Origin: Chloroflexota bacterium
GTDB taxonomy: Bacteria; Chloroflexota; Anaerolineae; J036; Brachytrichaceae
Direction of reading: 5' to 3'
DNA: 17,652 nucleotides
Assembly (NCBI GenBank): GCA_021813225.1
Contig: JAKALH010000013.1
Span: 1 to 17,652 of the forward strand
Part shown: positions 6,660-14,713 of the stretch, piece after piece
Position numbering within the stretch: the first letter of the stretch is position 1
How the letters are laid out: each line of letters starts with the position of its first letter
Notes under the pieces: model-generated
What the model saw: the letters and a program-made list of their open reading frames with translations, nothing else
Database searches by the model: none
Told to the model about the DNA's origin: nothing
Translations under genes and position numbers: made by a program

Positions 6660-7538
6660 TTATTTTTCGGCCTGCCGTCTGGCAGCCAGCAGCGTGTTCC
6701 GCAGCAGCATCGCAATTGTCATCGGGCCGACGCCGCCCGGCACCGGCGTGATGGCGCCGGCAATCTCCTTCACGGCTTCGAAGTCCACATCGCCCACCAG
6801 CCGCGATCCCGACTTGCGCGTGGGATCGGCGATGCGGTTGGTGCCAACGTCGATGATGACTGCCCCCGGTTTGACCATATCCGCGGTGACCATACGCGCT
6901 TTGCCGATGGCCGCCACCAGGATATCCGCCTGGCGGGTTATCGACGGCAGATCGACGGTCTTGCTGTGGCACAGCGTGACCGTCGCATCGCGAGATAGCA
7001 GCATCAGGGCGACCGGCAGCCCCACGATGGTGCTGCGTCCCAGCACGACGGCACGCTTGCTGGCAATCTGGATGGCGCTGCGGTCCAGCAGTTCGATGCA
7101 CCCCTGCGGCGTGCACGGTGCAAACATGGGACGCTGGCCCTTGACGCCCAGAACGCCCAGGTTGGCCGGGTTAAACCCGTCCACATCTTTGCTCAGCGGC
7201 ACAGCATCCAGCGCGGTCTTCTCGTCGATCTGGTCGGGCAGGGGCACCTGCACCAGGATGCCGTGCACGTCGGCGCGCTGCCCCAGCTCACCGATGAGAT
7301 TCAGCAATTCGCCTTGCGCGGTCGTCGCCGGCAACTCGTAGCCGAACGACTGGATGCCGACTTCGGCGCAGGCTTTGCGCTTGTTGCGCACGTACGTGGC
7401 CGATGCCGGATCGTCGCCGACCAGTATGGTTGCCAGTCCGGGTACGATGCCGTAGCGGCTTTTCAGTTGCGCCGCCTCCGCCCTCACTTCATCGCGGATG
7501 GCGGCGGCGATGGCGGTTCCGTCGATCAATGTGGCCAT
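6660..7538 (-). CDS. folD: Bifunctional methylenetetrahydrofolate dehydrogenase/cyclohydrolase
   Basis: Cytoplasmic enzyme of one-carbon metabolism that oxidises 5,10-methylene-THF to methenyl-THF with NAD(P)+ and hydrolyses this to 10-formyl-THF. The 292 residues match the normal FolD length. Diagnostic motifs are YVRNKRKACAEVGI (from 49, including the catalytic-region lysine at 53), KDVDGF (117-122), the nucleotide-binding GRSTIVGLP (167-175) and TPVPGGVGPMT (264-274). The ATG at 7538 is preceded by AAGGAAGG (complement of 7546-7553) at 7 bases. The gene follows the M20 amidohydrolase by 34 bases on the same strand and probably shares its promoter. Confidence 0.96.
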   Translation of the reverse strand: MATLIDGTAIAAAIRDEVRAEAAQLKSRYGIVPGLATILVGDDPASATYVRNKRKACAEVGIQSFGYELPATTAQGELLNLIGELGQRADVHGILVQVPLPDQIDEKTALDAVPLSKDVDGFNPANLGVLGVKGQRPMFAPCTPQGCIELLDRSAIQIASKRAVVLGRSTIVGLPVALMLLSRDATVTLCHSKTVDLPSITRQADILVAAIGKARMVTADMVKPGAVIIDVGTNRIADPTRKSGSRLVGDVDFEAVKEIAGAITPVPGGVGPMTIAMLLRNTLLAARRQAEK

Positions 7539-7572
7539 AGTGATACCTTCCTTGAATTTTGGATAGCCGGTC

Positions 7573-8796
7573 TCAGGCGCCGGCCGGTTGCAGTGGCGTG
7601 CTTCGATTCAACAGCGCGAGGGCGCTGGCCGACAGCAGCGCGGCGGCGATGGGCAGCGCGTCCTCGTCGATCTGGAAGCGCGGGCTGTGGTGCGGCTCTG
7701 CGATGCCGCGCGATGGATTGCCTGCGCCGACGAAAACGAAGGCGCCCGGCACTTCCCTCAGATAATAGGCGGCATCCTCGGCCCACATCAGCCGGTGGGT
7801 GCTGGAGACATGATCTGCGCCCACCAGATCGCGCGCGATGTCGCGCACCAGTGCAGCCGTCGCGGGATCGTTGACTGTCGGCGGGGTGACGCGCTCCGCG
7901 AAAGCGACCGTTGCGCGCATGCCCAGTGACGCAGCCACCCCTTCCGCAATCGCGCGGATGCGCTCGCGCAATAGCGCGGCGACCTCCATTTTATAGGAGC
8001 GGATGGTACCGCCAAACTCCACGGCATCGGGGATCACATTTGTGGCGGTGCCGCCTTTAATATAACCCACGGAGACCACAGCCGGATCGAGCGGGTTGAC
8101 ATTGCGCGTCACGATGGTCTGCAGCGCGGTGATGATCTGGGCGGACCCAACCAGCGGGTCGGCGCCCTGGTGCGGCGATGAACCGTGCGCACCGCGCCCG
8201 CTCACGGTGATGTAAAAGTCATCCGTCGCGGAAAGTACCGGGCCGTCAGTCATGCCGATCATGCCGCACGGGAGCATGCTGTCCACGTGCATCGATAGCG
8301 CGCGGTCAACTTTTGGCGCGTTCAGAACGCCGTCTTTGATCATCGCCAGCGCCCCTTCCACGATTTCCTCGGCCGGCTGGAAGATGATCTTGACCGTGCC
8401 GGGCCACTCGCTGCGGTGCCTGGCCAGCAGGTCGGCCACCGCCAGCCCGACCGACGTATGCGCGTCGTGCCCGCAGGCGTGCATCACGCCGTCGCTGGCT
8501 GAACGATAGGGCAGGTCGTTGGCTTCAAGGATCGGCAGTGCGTCCATATCGAAGCGCAACAGCAGAACCTGGCTGTGCGTTGCCTTCTTTTCGCCGTCCA
8601 GCAGGCCGACCACGCCGGTTTTGCCGACGCCGGTCTGCACCTCGTACCCCAGCTCGGCCAGCCGTTGCGCGGCGACGCCGGCAGTGCGCACCTCTTTGAA
8701 AGCCAGTTCCGGGTGCGCGTGCAGGTCGCGCCGCACGGATATCATACGCTCCTTCAGTGCGTCCGCTTCGCCGCGCAAGAGTTCAACCGTTGTCAC
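7573..8796 (-). CDS. M20 family metallo-amidohydrolase (hippurate/IAA-amino-acid hydrolase type)
   Basis: Zinc-dependent amidohydrolase that cleaves an N-acyl or N-acetyl amino acid or a related amide; the exact substrate cannot be read from sequence. The 407 residues are usual for the family. Visible motifs are RRDLHAHPEL (22-31), DMDALP (about 83-88), the metal-binding HACGHDAH (106-113), FQPAEE (139-144, with the catalytic Glu), SGRGAHGSSPHQG of the lid domain, and the late metal-ligand region HHSPRFQIDEDALP. The start is GTG at 8796, supported by AAGGAG (complement of 8804-8809) 7 bases upstream; an in-frame stop just before it rules out a longer frame. A good promoter lies at 8822-8850, and folD follows 34 bases downstream, so the two probably form an operon. 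Confidence 0.9.
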   Translation of the reverse strand: MTTVELLRGEADALKERMISVRRDLHAHPELAFKEVRTAGVAAQRLAELGYEVQTGVGKTGVVGLLDGEKKATHSQVLLLRFDMDALPILEANDLPYRSASDGVMHACGHDAHTSVGLAVADLLARHRSEWPGTVKIIFQPAEEIVEGALAMIKDGVLNAPKVDRALSMHVDSMLPCGMIGMTDGPVLSATDDFYITVSGRGAHGSSPHQGADPLVGSAQIITALQTIVTRNVNPLDPAVVSVGYIKGGTATNVIPDAVEFGGTIRSYKMEVAALLRERIRAIAEGVAASLGMRATVAFAERVTPPTVNDPATAALVRDIARDLVGADHVSSTHRLMWAEDAAYYLREVPGAFVFVGAGNPSRGIAEPHHSPRFQIDEDALPIAAALLSASALALLNRSTPLQPAGA

Positions 8797-8821
8797 TGTT
8801 CATCTCCTTGATCATACGAAA

Positions 8822-8850
8822 GCATAGTGACGCCGCTGCGGGCTGTCAAG
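8822..8850 (-). promoter_or_regulatory. Sigma-70-like promoter for the amidohydrolase-folD pair
   Basis: The minus strand reads TTGACA (complement of 8845-8850, perfect -35), a 17-base spacer, then TATGCT (complement of 8822-8827, 4 of 6 matches including the first and last positions). Transcription would begin near 8815, leaving a leader of about 19 bases with the AAGGAG ribosome site before the GTG at 8796. Confidence 0.6.
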
Positions 8851-8875
8851 CCGCGGACTTTCGGGCAGGTGATTT

Positions 8876-8881
8876 ACAATT
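8876..8881 (+). promoter_or_regulatory. Possible -10 box for the divergent acetyltransferase operon
   Basis: TACAAT matches the -10 consensus at 5 of 6 positions, 21 bases before the GTG at 8903. No convincing -35 box is found 16-18 bases upstream, so this is a weak call. Confidence 0.25.
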
Positions 8882-8902
8882 ACGCGCATACAGAATCAGG
8901 CG

Positions 8903-10078
8903 GTGAACACCACGATGTCCGCTGACAAGTCTATTGAGATCATCGAATGTAAAACGAAACCAGAGCGACGGCAGTTAATCGATTTCCAGTGGGAAATCTA
9001 CAAAGGCGACCCGTACTGGGTTCCACCGCTGATCAGCGAGCGCGAAGCCTTCTACGATCCCCGCAAAAACGCTTTCTTCGAACATTCCGATGTCGCCCTT
9101 TTCCTGGCGAAGCGCGGCGGCAAAGTAGTCGGCACGATTGCTGCCATTCATAACAAGCGTCATAACGAATATCACAACGAGAAAACCGGTTTCTTCGGCA
9201 GTTTTGAAGCCATCAACGACTTCGATGTGGCGAAGGCCCTGCTGGATACGGCTTGCGCGTGGCTGAAGTCTCGTAATCTGAATGTGATGCGCGGCCCCGC
9301 CACATTCAGCGCCAATGAGGAATTCGGCCTGCTCATCGACGGCTTCAACTCCGAGCCGCAGTTGATGATGACCTACAACCCGCCTTATTACGCCGACCTG
9401 CTGGAGCGCTACGGTTTCAAGAAGGCGATGGATCTCTATGCCTGGTGGGCTTCGACCGAACACTCGCGCGACATCATCATCGGCGGGCGTTTCGAGCGCG
9501 TGGCGCAGATGGCATTGAAGCGCGGCAAGTACACCGTGCGCACGGCGGATATGAGCAAATTCGACGAGGAAGTCGAGAAGATCAAGAAAATCTATAACAA
9601 GGCCTGGTTGCGCAACTGGGGCTTCGTGCCGATGACCGATCGCGAGATCGAGCATCTTGGCGCCAACCTGAAACAGATTGTCGATGCCGATATGGTGTTC
9701 ATCGCCGAGAAAGACGGCGAGCCGATTGGCGTGTCGATCAGCCTGCCCAATGTGAACCGCCCTTTGCGCAAGGCTTACCCGAATCCGAAGACGCCCGAAA
9801 TCTGGACGCTGCTCAAGTACCTGTGGTATCGGCGCAGTATGGTGAACTCGCTGCGCCTGATTATCCTGGGTGTGCTGCCGGAATACCGCATGTCGGGCGT
9901 CGATGCCGTCATGATCTTCATGACGCTGCAGGTGGCGTTGAAGAAAGGCCTGATTGGCGGCGAGTGTTCCTGGATTCTGGAAACCAATGACGACATAAAT
10001 CGCGTCATTCAGTACGCTGAGCCTGAGTTGTACAAGAGGTACCGCATTTACGACTGCCCGATTGAACCAGGCCGCTGA
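8903..10078 (+). CDS. GNAT-fold acyl/acetyltransferase-like protein, YghO type
   Basis: A 391-residue protein resembling the YghO-type proteins often annotated as N-acetyltransferases; donor and acceptor are unknown. Recognisable parts are the N-terminal FQWEIYKGDPYWVPPLISERE and YDPRKNAFFEHSD stretch, then VVGTIAAIHNKRHNEYH and GFFGSFEAINDFDVAKALLDTA, typical of a GNAT core. RGPATFSANEEFGLLIDGF and MMTYNPPYYADLLERYGFKK follow, and a second GNAT-like part ends in ILETNDDINRVIQYAEPELYKRYRIYD. No signal peptide or membrane segment is seen. The start may be GTG 8903 or ATG 8915 in the same frame; AGG at 8898-8900 is too close to the first and suits the second better. It is followed by a sugar-phosphate transferase 14 bases downstream, which suggests co-transcription and a role in an envelope glycan or lipid. 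Confidence 0.75.
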   Translation: MNTTMSADKSIEIIECKTKPERRQLIDFQWEIYKGDPYWVPPLISEREAFYDPRKNAFFEHSDVALFLAKRGGKVVGTIAAIHNKRHNEYHNEKTGFFGSFEAINDFDVAKALLDTACAWLKSRNLNVMRGPATFSANEEFGLLIDGFNSEPQLMMTYNPPYYADLLERYGFKKAMDLYAWWASTEHSRDIIIGGRFERVAQMALKRGKYTVRTADMSKFDEEVEKIKKIYNKAWLRNWGFVPMTDREIEHLGANLKQIVDADMVFIAEKDGEPIGVSISLPNVNRPLRKAYPNPKTPEIWTLLKYLWYRRSMVNSLRLIILGVLPEYRMSGVDAVMIFMTLQVALKKGLIGGECSWILETNDDINRVIQYAEPELYKRYRIYDCPIEPGR

Positions 10079-10092
10079 GTCCCGCTGCCGCC

Positions 10093-11505
10093 ATGACGAA
10101 GTTCCAAGGACGGCTGTTGCTCCTGCTTATCGACGTTGTGGTCATCAACGCCGGTTTTGTGCTGGGCTACTTCATCCGCTACTACTTCCAGTGGTTTCGC
10201 GAGACCGGTTTTGACGCGCGTCTCGAAGACTACTGGCTGATCCAGATTGTCTTCACGCTGGCATATCTGGTGATGTTCCGCATCGACGGCGTGTACAAAC
10301 CGCGCCGCGCCGCCCCGTGGCTGGACCAGATGTACCTGATCATCAACAGTTCCGCCAAGGTGATGATCTTCATTCTGGCTTTGATATTCATCACTTCGCC
10401 GGCCACTTATTCCCGCCTGATGATGGTCGAGGCCGGGCTGGCCGTCATCGTGCTGCTGGGCGTCGAGCGCGGTGCGGTCGGCGTGATCGAAGGCATCCTC
10501 CGCAGGCGCGGCCAGGGCATCGCCAGTGTACTGATCGTCGGGGCCGGCGAACTCGGCCGCGCCGTCATGCGCACGCTCGTCGCGCGGCCTGAACTGGGCT
10601 ACCGTTGCGTGGGATTCGTGGACGACGACCCGGCGCGCGGCACGACGAATATCGGCAGGTTCCCGGCGCTGGGCGCACTCGACGCGCTGCCGGCCCTGCT
10701 GCGCAACCAGCGCATCGACGAGGTGGTGATCACGCTGCCGTGGTCGGCGCAGCCGAAAATCACCCAGGTGGTCGAGTTGTGCACCCATCGGGGCGTGCGC
10801 GCCCGCGTGGTGCCGTCGCTCCTGCAGATCAACATGGGGCACATCGACGTGAACGATTTCGGCGGCATTCCCCTGTTGAGCATGCGCGCCGACCGCACCA
10901 GCCCGGACGACAATGTCTTCAAGCGCCTGTTCGATCTGCTGGGCGCCAGCCTGGCGCTGCTGGTGAGCGCGCCGGTCATCGGCCTGTTCGCGCTGCTGGT
11001 GCGGCTGGAATCGCCGGGTTCGCCGATTTACTCGCATATCCGCGTGGGCAAACACGGCAAGACCTTCAAGCTGTATAAGCTGCGCTCCATGCGCATGGGC
11101 GCGGAAGCGGAGAAGGCGCTGCTGATGGAACACAACGAAGCCGACGGCCCGCTGTTCAAGATGAAGAACGACCCGCGCCGCACCCGCATCGGCAGGATCA
11201 TCCGCCGCACCAGCATCGACGAGTTGCTGCAGTTCTGGAATGTCCTGCGGGGCGAGATGAGCATCGTCGGGCCGCGCCCGAACCTGCCCGAGGAAGTGGC
11301 GCAGTATAACGACTGGCACCGTGCGCGCATGCGCGTGCGCCCCGGCATCACGGGACTGTCGCAGATCAGCGGGCGCAGCGAACTGACCTTTGACGAAACC
11401 TGCCTGCTCGATATCTACTACATCGAGAACTGGTCGCCCTCGCTCGACCTGACAATCGCCCTCAAGACGCTGCCGTTCCTGCTGTCGGCGCGCGGCGCAT
11501 ACTGA
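10093..11505 (+). CDS. Polyprenyl-phosphate sugar-phosphotransferase initiating exopolysaccharide synthesis (WcaJ/ExoY type)
   Basis: Integral membrane enzyme that transfers a sugar-1-phosphate from a nucleotide sugar to undecaprenyl phosphate, starting a surface polysaccharide repeat. The 470 residues show hydrophobic segments near 7-27, 48-63, 90-107 and 112-128. A Rossmann-like domain with SVLIVGAGELGRAVMRTL follows. The conserved catalytic domain begins at KRLFDLLGASLALL (about 276), with a further hydrophobic stretch, then PIYSHIRVGKHGKTFKLYKLRSM, RRTSIDELLQFWNVL, GEMSIVGPRPNLP and RPGITGLSQISGRSELTFDE. No other glycosyltransferase, flippase or polymerase gene is in the window, so it is isolated from a typical capsule cluster here. 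The sugar cannot be predicted. The start ATG lies 14 bases after the previous stop, with only a weak ribosome site. Confidence 0.92.
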   Translation: MTKFQGRLLLLLIDVVVINAGFVLGYFIRYYFQWFRETGFDARLEDYWLIQIVFTLAYLVMFRIDGVYKPRRAAPWLDQMYLIINSSAKVMIFILALIFITSPATYSRLMMVEAGLAVIVLLGVERGAVGVIEGILRRRGQGIASVLIVGAGELGRAVMRTLVARPELGYRCVGFVDDDPARGTTNIGRFPALGALDALPALLRNQRIDEVVITLPWSAQPKITQVVELCTHRGVRARVVPSLLQINMGHIDVNDFGGIPLLSMRADRTSPDDNVFKRLFDLLGASLALLVSAPVIGLFALLVRLESPGSPIYSHIRVGKHGKTFKLYKLRSMRMGAEAEKALLMEHNEADGPLFKMKNDPRRTRIGRIIRRTSIDELLQFWNVLRGEMSIVGPRPNLPEEVAQYNDWHRARMRVRPGITGLSQISGRSELTFDETCLLDIYYIENWSPSLDLTIALKTLPFLLSARGAY

Positions 11506-11626
11506 GCGTGCGTTATCCGGCCCTGCCGGGGGTGGGTCGAAAGCCTGCGCGCCGTGGTAGGATATGCCCCCATACGATGTGCTTCTTTGCAGTTCAAATC
11601 AGTTCGTAGAGGATGGAATGCCCTGA

Positions 11627-12754
11627 ATGTCCGTAATTTCGATAGTCAAACAGAAGTCCGCCAAGTCGATCCCCTTCACCAGACAACTCGGTTTCCGCAA
11701 AGCGCTGAATGAGCGCGTGGAAACATACCTGAAAGACAAGAAACTGCCCGCGCGCGACCTGCCCGCCATGTATGTCAAAACAGCCTTCGTGATGGGCTGG
11801 TGGCTGCTTTCGTACCTGCTTATCATGCTGGGGCACTTCCACCCGCTCGTTAACGTTGTGTTGTGCGTTTCGTTCGGGCTGGCTACGGCCGGGATCGGCT
11901 TCAACATCATGCACGATGCCATTCACGGCGCCTACTCGCGCTCTCCAATCGTGAATAAGCTGATGGGTTTGACGATGGAACTGCTGGGCAGTTCAAGCGC
12001 CTTCTGGCGGCAGAAGCACAACATCTGGCATCACACCTACACCAATATCGCCGGGCTGGATGAAGACCTGGAGACGAACGGCCTGCTGCGCTTCAGTCCG
12101 CACGACGCCTGGAAACCTTTTCATCGTTTTCAGCATTTCTATGTGCCGTTTGTCTACTCGCTGGCGGGAATGCAGTGGCTGCTGTTCCGCGATTTTCAGA
12201 TTTACTTCACCGGCAAGACGGACGAATTTCACCGCTACCCGCCGTTGAACCTCAAAGAAAGGGCCATTTTCTGGGGCGGGAAAATCACGATTCTGTCGAT
12301 CCTGCTGGTTTTTCCGCTGCTGGTTTTCCCCTGGTGGCAGGTGCTGCTGGGGTTCCTGCTCGTGATGTTCACGATCGGCCTGGCGTTGACGACGATCTTT
12401 CAACTGGCGCATGTGATGGACGCCGCCGAGTTCCCGGAGCCGTCCGGCGACCCGCTGACCATCAATAACGAATGGGCGGTTCATCAGGTGCAGACGACCG
12501 TCAACTTCGCACCCGGCAACCGCATCTTGAACTGGTATGCCGGCGGGTTGAACTTCCAGGTGGAACACCATCTGTTCCCGCATATCTGCCATCTGCACTA
12601 TCCGGCGCTGTCAAAAATCGTGCAGCAGACCTGCGCGGAATTCGGGCTGACCTACAACAGCATTCCCACCTGGCGCGGGGCTATTGTCAGCCACCTGCGT
12701 GTGCTGAAGCGGCTCAGCCGGGCGCCGGCGCTGCGCGCGGCCCCGACCGCCTGA
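11627..12754 (+). CDS. Membrane fatty acid desaturase
   Basis: Non-heme di-iron membrane enzyme that introduces a double bond into a fatty acyl chain using O2 and an electron donor. The three histidine boxes are present in a 375-residue protein: HDAIH (96-100), HNIWHH (131-136) and QVEHH (311-315), the last with the Q that marks the acyl-lipid/front-end-like branch; HVMD at about 262 is also typical. Hydrophobic spans lie near 50-90, 160-185 and 208-258. There is no fused cytochrome b5 domain, so a separate ferredoxin or reductase must supply electrons. It implies an organism that meets oxygen. The ATG at 11627 directly follows an upstream ATGCCCTGA; a purine-rich AGAGGA lies at about 11608-11613, rather far from the start. 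The 121-base gap upstream shows no convincing promoter, so it may or may not share a transcript with the sugar-phosphotransferase. Confidence 0.93.
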   Translation: MSVISIVKQKSAKSIPFTRQLGFRKALNERVETYLKDKKLPARDLPAMYVKTAFVMGWWLLSYLLIMLGHFHPLVNVVLCVSFGLATAGIGFNIMHDAIHGAYSRSPIVNKLMGLTMELLGSSSAFWRQKHNIWHHTYTNIAGLDEDLETNGLLRFSPHDAWKPFHRFQHFYVPFVYSLAGMQWLLFRDFQIYFTGKTDEFHRYPPLNLKERAIFWGGKITILSILLVFPLLVFPWWQVLLGFLLVMFTIGLALTTIFQLAHVMDAAEFPEPSGDPLTINNEWAVHQVQTTVNFAPGNRILNWYAGGLNFQVEHHLFPHICHLHYPALSKIVQQTCAEFGLTYNSIPTWRGAIVSHLRVLKRLSRAPALRAAPTA

Positions 12755-12793
12755 GCGGCTGGCCCGACGCTGCGCCGGATGATGACAATGTGA

Positions 12794-12819
12794 TAGAGAC
12801 GCGCTGCGGCGCGTCTCTA
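12794..12819. terminator. Perfect hairpin between convergent genes, likely bidirectional terminator
   Basis: TAGAGACGCGC at 12794-12804 and its exact complement at 12809-12819 form an 11-bp stem with a TGCG tetraloop. It lies between the desaturase stop (12754) and the AIM24 stop (12829), as expected for a shared terminator of convergent genes. No T-run follows on either side, so termination may be Rho-assisted. Confidence 0.65.
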
Positions 12820-12828
12820 GCTGTCCGC

Positions 12829-13605
12829 TCAACTGCTGCTGTTCGTCTTCGGCAGGTAGGCCATGATCGCGCCGGCCAGCTTGGACAGCGGCATGGTCTG
12901 CAGCCAGATGCGCCCGGGGCCGGTCAGCGTGGCGAAGAACAGGCCTTCGCCGCCGAACAGGATGTTCTTGAAACCTTTGACTATCTCGATGTCGTAACTG
13001 ACTGTCGGCTCGAACATGGCGATGTGGCCGGTGTCCACTTTCAACCTCTCGCCTGCGGTCAGTGTGTACTCGACGACCTCGCCGTCCAGCGCGGCGAAGA
13101 GCGTGCCCGGCCCGTCGAACTTCTGCAGGACGAAGCCCTCGCCGCCGAACAACCCGGTGCCGAGTTTGCGCCGGAACGAGATGGTCATGTTCACGCTTTT
13201 CTCGGCGGTGAGAAATGAGTCTTTCTGGGTGATGAGCGACTGGCCCTGCGCCAGATTGACCGGGATGATTTTGCCCGGCACTTCGCTGCTGAAGGCAATC
13301 AGGGCGCCTTCGCGTGCCGCGGTGTAATCGACCAGAAACAGCGACTCTCCGCTGATGGCGCGTTTGAACAGCCCGCCCAGCCCGCCGCCCATGTTGGTGT
13401 TCATGTTGATCCCGTCGGCCATCCACGACAGCGAACCGCTTTCACTGTAGATGGTCTGCTGCGTCCGCATGCGGATCGACAGCGACTGCATGACGGTGCC
13501 CAGGATCTGATAGGGCGACCCGCCCATTGTCGTGCCGCTCAGCGCGACACTCGGATTGGCCAGGTCGAGTCGCTGGCCGGCGGCGTTTGAGATGATCTCC
13601 GACAT
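12829..13605 (-). CDS. AIM24 family protein (TIGR00266/DUF124)
   Basis: A 258-residue member of the AIM24 family of beta-rich proteins; its biochemical role is not established in bacteria. Signatures are SPYQILGTVMQSLSIRM, YSESGSLSWM, a Gly-rich GGGLGGLFKRAISGESLFL, LGTGLFGGEGFVLQKFDGPG, and the repeated-looking ILFGGEGLFFATLTGPGRIWLQTMP near the C-terminus. I chose the ATG at 13605 because AGGAGGG (complement of 13611 onward) is 7 bases upstream; an ATG at 13629 would add 8 residues but lacks such a site. About 30 residues precede the usual family start (YQILGT), with no signal peptide. It lies 93 bases after recR on the same strand and may be read from the same transcript or its own promoter. 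Confidence 0.88.
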   Translation of the reverse strand: MSEIISNAAGQRLDLANPSVALSGTTMGGSPYQILGTVMQSLSIRMRTQQTIYSESGSLSWMADGINMNTNMGGGLGGLFKRAISGESLFLVDYTAAREGALIAFSSEVPGKIIPVNLAQGQSLITQKDSFLTAEKSVNMTISFRRKLGTGLFGGEGFVLQKFDGPGTLFAALDGEVVEYTLTAGERLKVDTGHIAMFEPTVSYDIEIVKGFKNILFGGEGLFFATLTGPGRIWLQTMPLSKLAGAIMAYLPKTNSSS

Positions 13606-13698
13606 TTCGTACCCTCCTGTGACGTACAACTGTCTATGAATAACGCAATCGCGTTCCGAGAGTGATACGAGGCGCGCGGCGGAAAGAAGCAGATTTGA

Positions 13699-14328
13699 TT
13701 ACATCTGCTGGCGGCCCTCCAACGCGCGGCTGAGCGTGACCTCATCCGCGTATTCGAGGTCTCCGCCGACCGGCAGACCGCGCGCCAGGCGCGTGACCCT
13801 GACCGGGCTGCCGGCCAGTTTGCGCTGGATGTAGGCGGCGGTATTCTCGCCTTCCAGCGTGGGATTGGTCGCCAGGATAATCTCGCGCACCGCCGGCCCT
13901 TCGCGGGCGGCGCCGCGCGCCGCCCGCGCCAGCAATTCGCGTATTTTCAGGTCGTCCGGACCGATGCCGTTCATCGGCGAGATGACGCCGTGCAGGACAT
14001 GGTACAGCCCCGTGAAGCTGCGCGAGCGTTCGATGGCCGTCACGTCAAGCGGTTCTTCCACCACACACAGCAGCCCCTGGTCGCGCGTGGGATCGGCGCA
14101 CACTTCGCACGGGTCGCTCTCGGTGATATTCTGGCAGATGGAGCAGTAACGTGTGCGCGCGCGCAGGTCGCGCAGCGCATCGGCCAGCGCCAGCGATTCC
14201 TCCGACGGTGCGCGCAGCAGGTAATAGGCCAGGCGCGACGCCGATTTTGGCCCGATACCCGGCAACTGCGAGAACGCATCGATCAACCGCGTCACCGAGG
14301 GGGGAAGTGTCTTGATCGTCTGGGACAT
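13699..14328 (-). CDS. recR: Recombination mediator RecR
   Basis: Component of RecF/RecO/RecR-dependent loading of RecA at single-stranded gaps. The 209 residues match the usual length of about 200. An N-terminal helix-hairpin-helix region (LPGIGPKSASRLAYYLL), a four-cysteine zinc finger (Cys62, 65, 74, 77) and a TOPRIM domain (LCVVEEPLDVTAIE, GLYHVLHGVISPMNGIGPDDL) are all present, followed by ILATNPTLEGENTAAYI and LARGLPVGGDLEYADEVTL. The ATG lies 12 bases after the ebfC stop, preceded only by a weak GGTGG. This is the last gene of the conserved dnaX-ebfC-recR set. Confidence 0.97.
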   Translation of the reverse strand: MSQTIKTLPPSVTRLIDAFSQLPGIGPKSASRLAYYLLRAPSEESLALADALRDLRARTRYCSICQNITESDPCEVCADPTRDQGLLCVVEEPLDVTAIERSRSFTGLYHVLHGVISPMNGIGPDDLKIRELLARAARGAAREGPAVREIILATNPTLEGENTAAYIQRKLAGSPVRVTRLARGLPVGGDLEYADEVTLSRALEGRQQM

Positions 14329-14340
14329 TGCACCACCGCG

Positions 14341-14700
14341 CTACGTCAGGCCGGGTATCGAGATGCCGCCGGTCACGCTCTCAAGGCGCTTTGCGGCGTA
14401 TTCCTGCGAGGCCAGGATCGCCTCGTTGACTGCGGCAACCAGCGTGTCTTCCAGCATGGCGATGTCGTTCGGGTCGACCAGGGCAGGATCGAGTTTGATG
14501 CTCTGCACGCGCTGGTGGCCGGTAATGACCATCGTAATCGCGCCGCCTGCCGCAGTCACGTTGACCAGTTCAGCCTCCAGCGCCTCCTGCGTCTTGCGCA
14601 TGTCTTCCTGCATCTGCGCGATTTTAGCCATCATGCCGGCCTGCCCGCCCTGCGGCTGCGCCGCGCGTGGGACGAAGTCGCTTCTTCTGCCTTTTGCCAT
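14341..14700 (-). CDS. ebfC: YbaB/EbfC family nucleoid-associated protein
   Basis: Small DNA-binding protein of the YbaB/EbfC family, thought to bind DNA as a dimer. The 119 residues contain the family core: MMAKIAQMQEDMRKTQEALEAE (helical), then the beta-sheet part ITMVITGHQRVQSIKLDPALV, and the C-terminal helix DTLVAAVNEAILASQEYA. The first 22 residues (MAKGRRSDFVPRAAQPQGG...) form an Arg/Gln/Gly-containing extension before the usual start at the double Met. The upstream ATG is kept because GAGGAG lies just before it. It sits 13 bases after dnaX and 12 before recR, in the typical operon order. Confidence 0.93.
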   Translation of the reverse strand: MAKGRRSDFVPRAAQPQGGQAGMMAKIAQMQEDMRKTQEALEAELVNVTAAGGAITMVITGHQRVQSIKLDPALVDPNDIAMLEDTLVAAVNEAILASQEYAAKRLESVTGGISIPGLT

Positions 14701-14713
14701 AGTTCTCCTCTTT

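Noticed and set aside
10048..11319. A 423-codon minus-strand open frame antisense to the sugar-phosphotransferase.
   Set aside because: Its composition (His, Gln, Arg, Asp-rich) is typical of GC-rich antisense frames and it has no domain; the plus strand has a complete conserved enzyme.
11517..11529. A small hairpin, CCGGC-CCT-GCCGG, after the sugar-phosphotransferase.
   Set aside because: A 5-bp stem without a T-run is too weak to call a terminator in GC-rich sequence.
11613..11636. A tiny open frame, ATG GAA TGC CCT GAA TGT CCG TAA, and an ATGCCCTGA mini-frame directly before the desaturase start, possibly a regulatory leader peptide.
   Set aside because: Both are too short to separate from chance, and no attenuator-like structure accompanies them.
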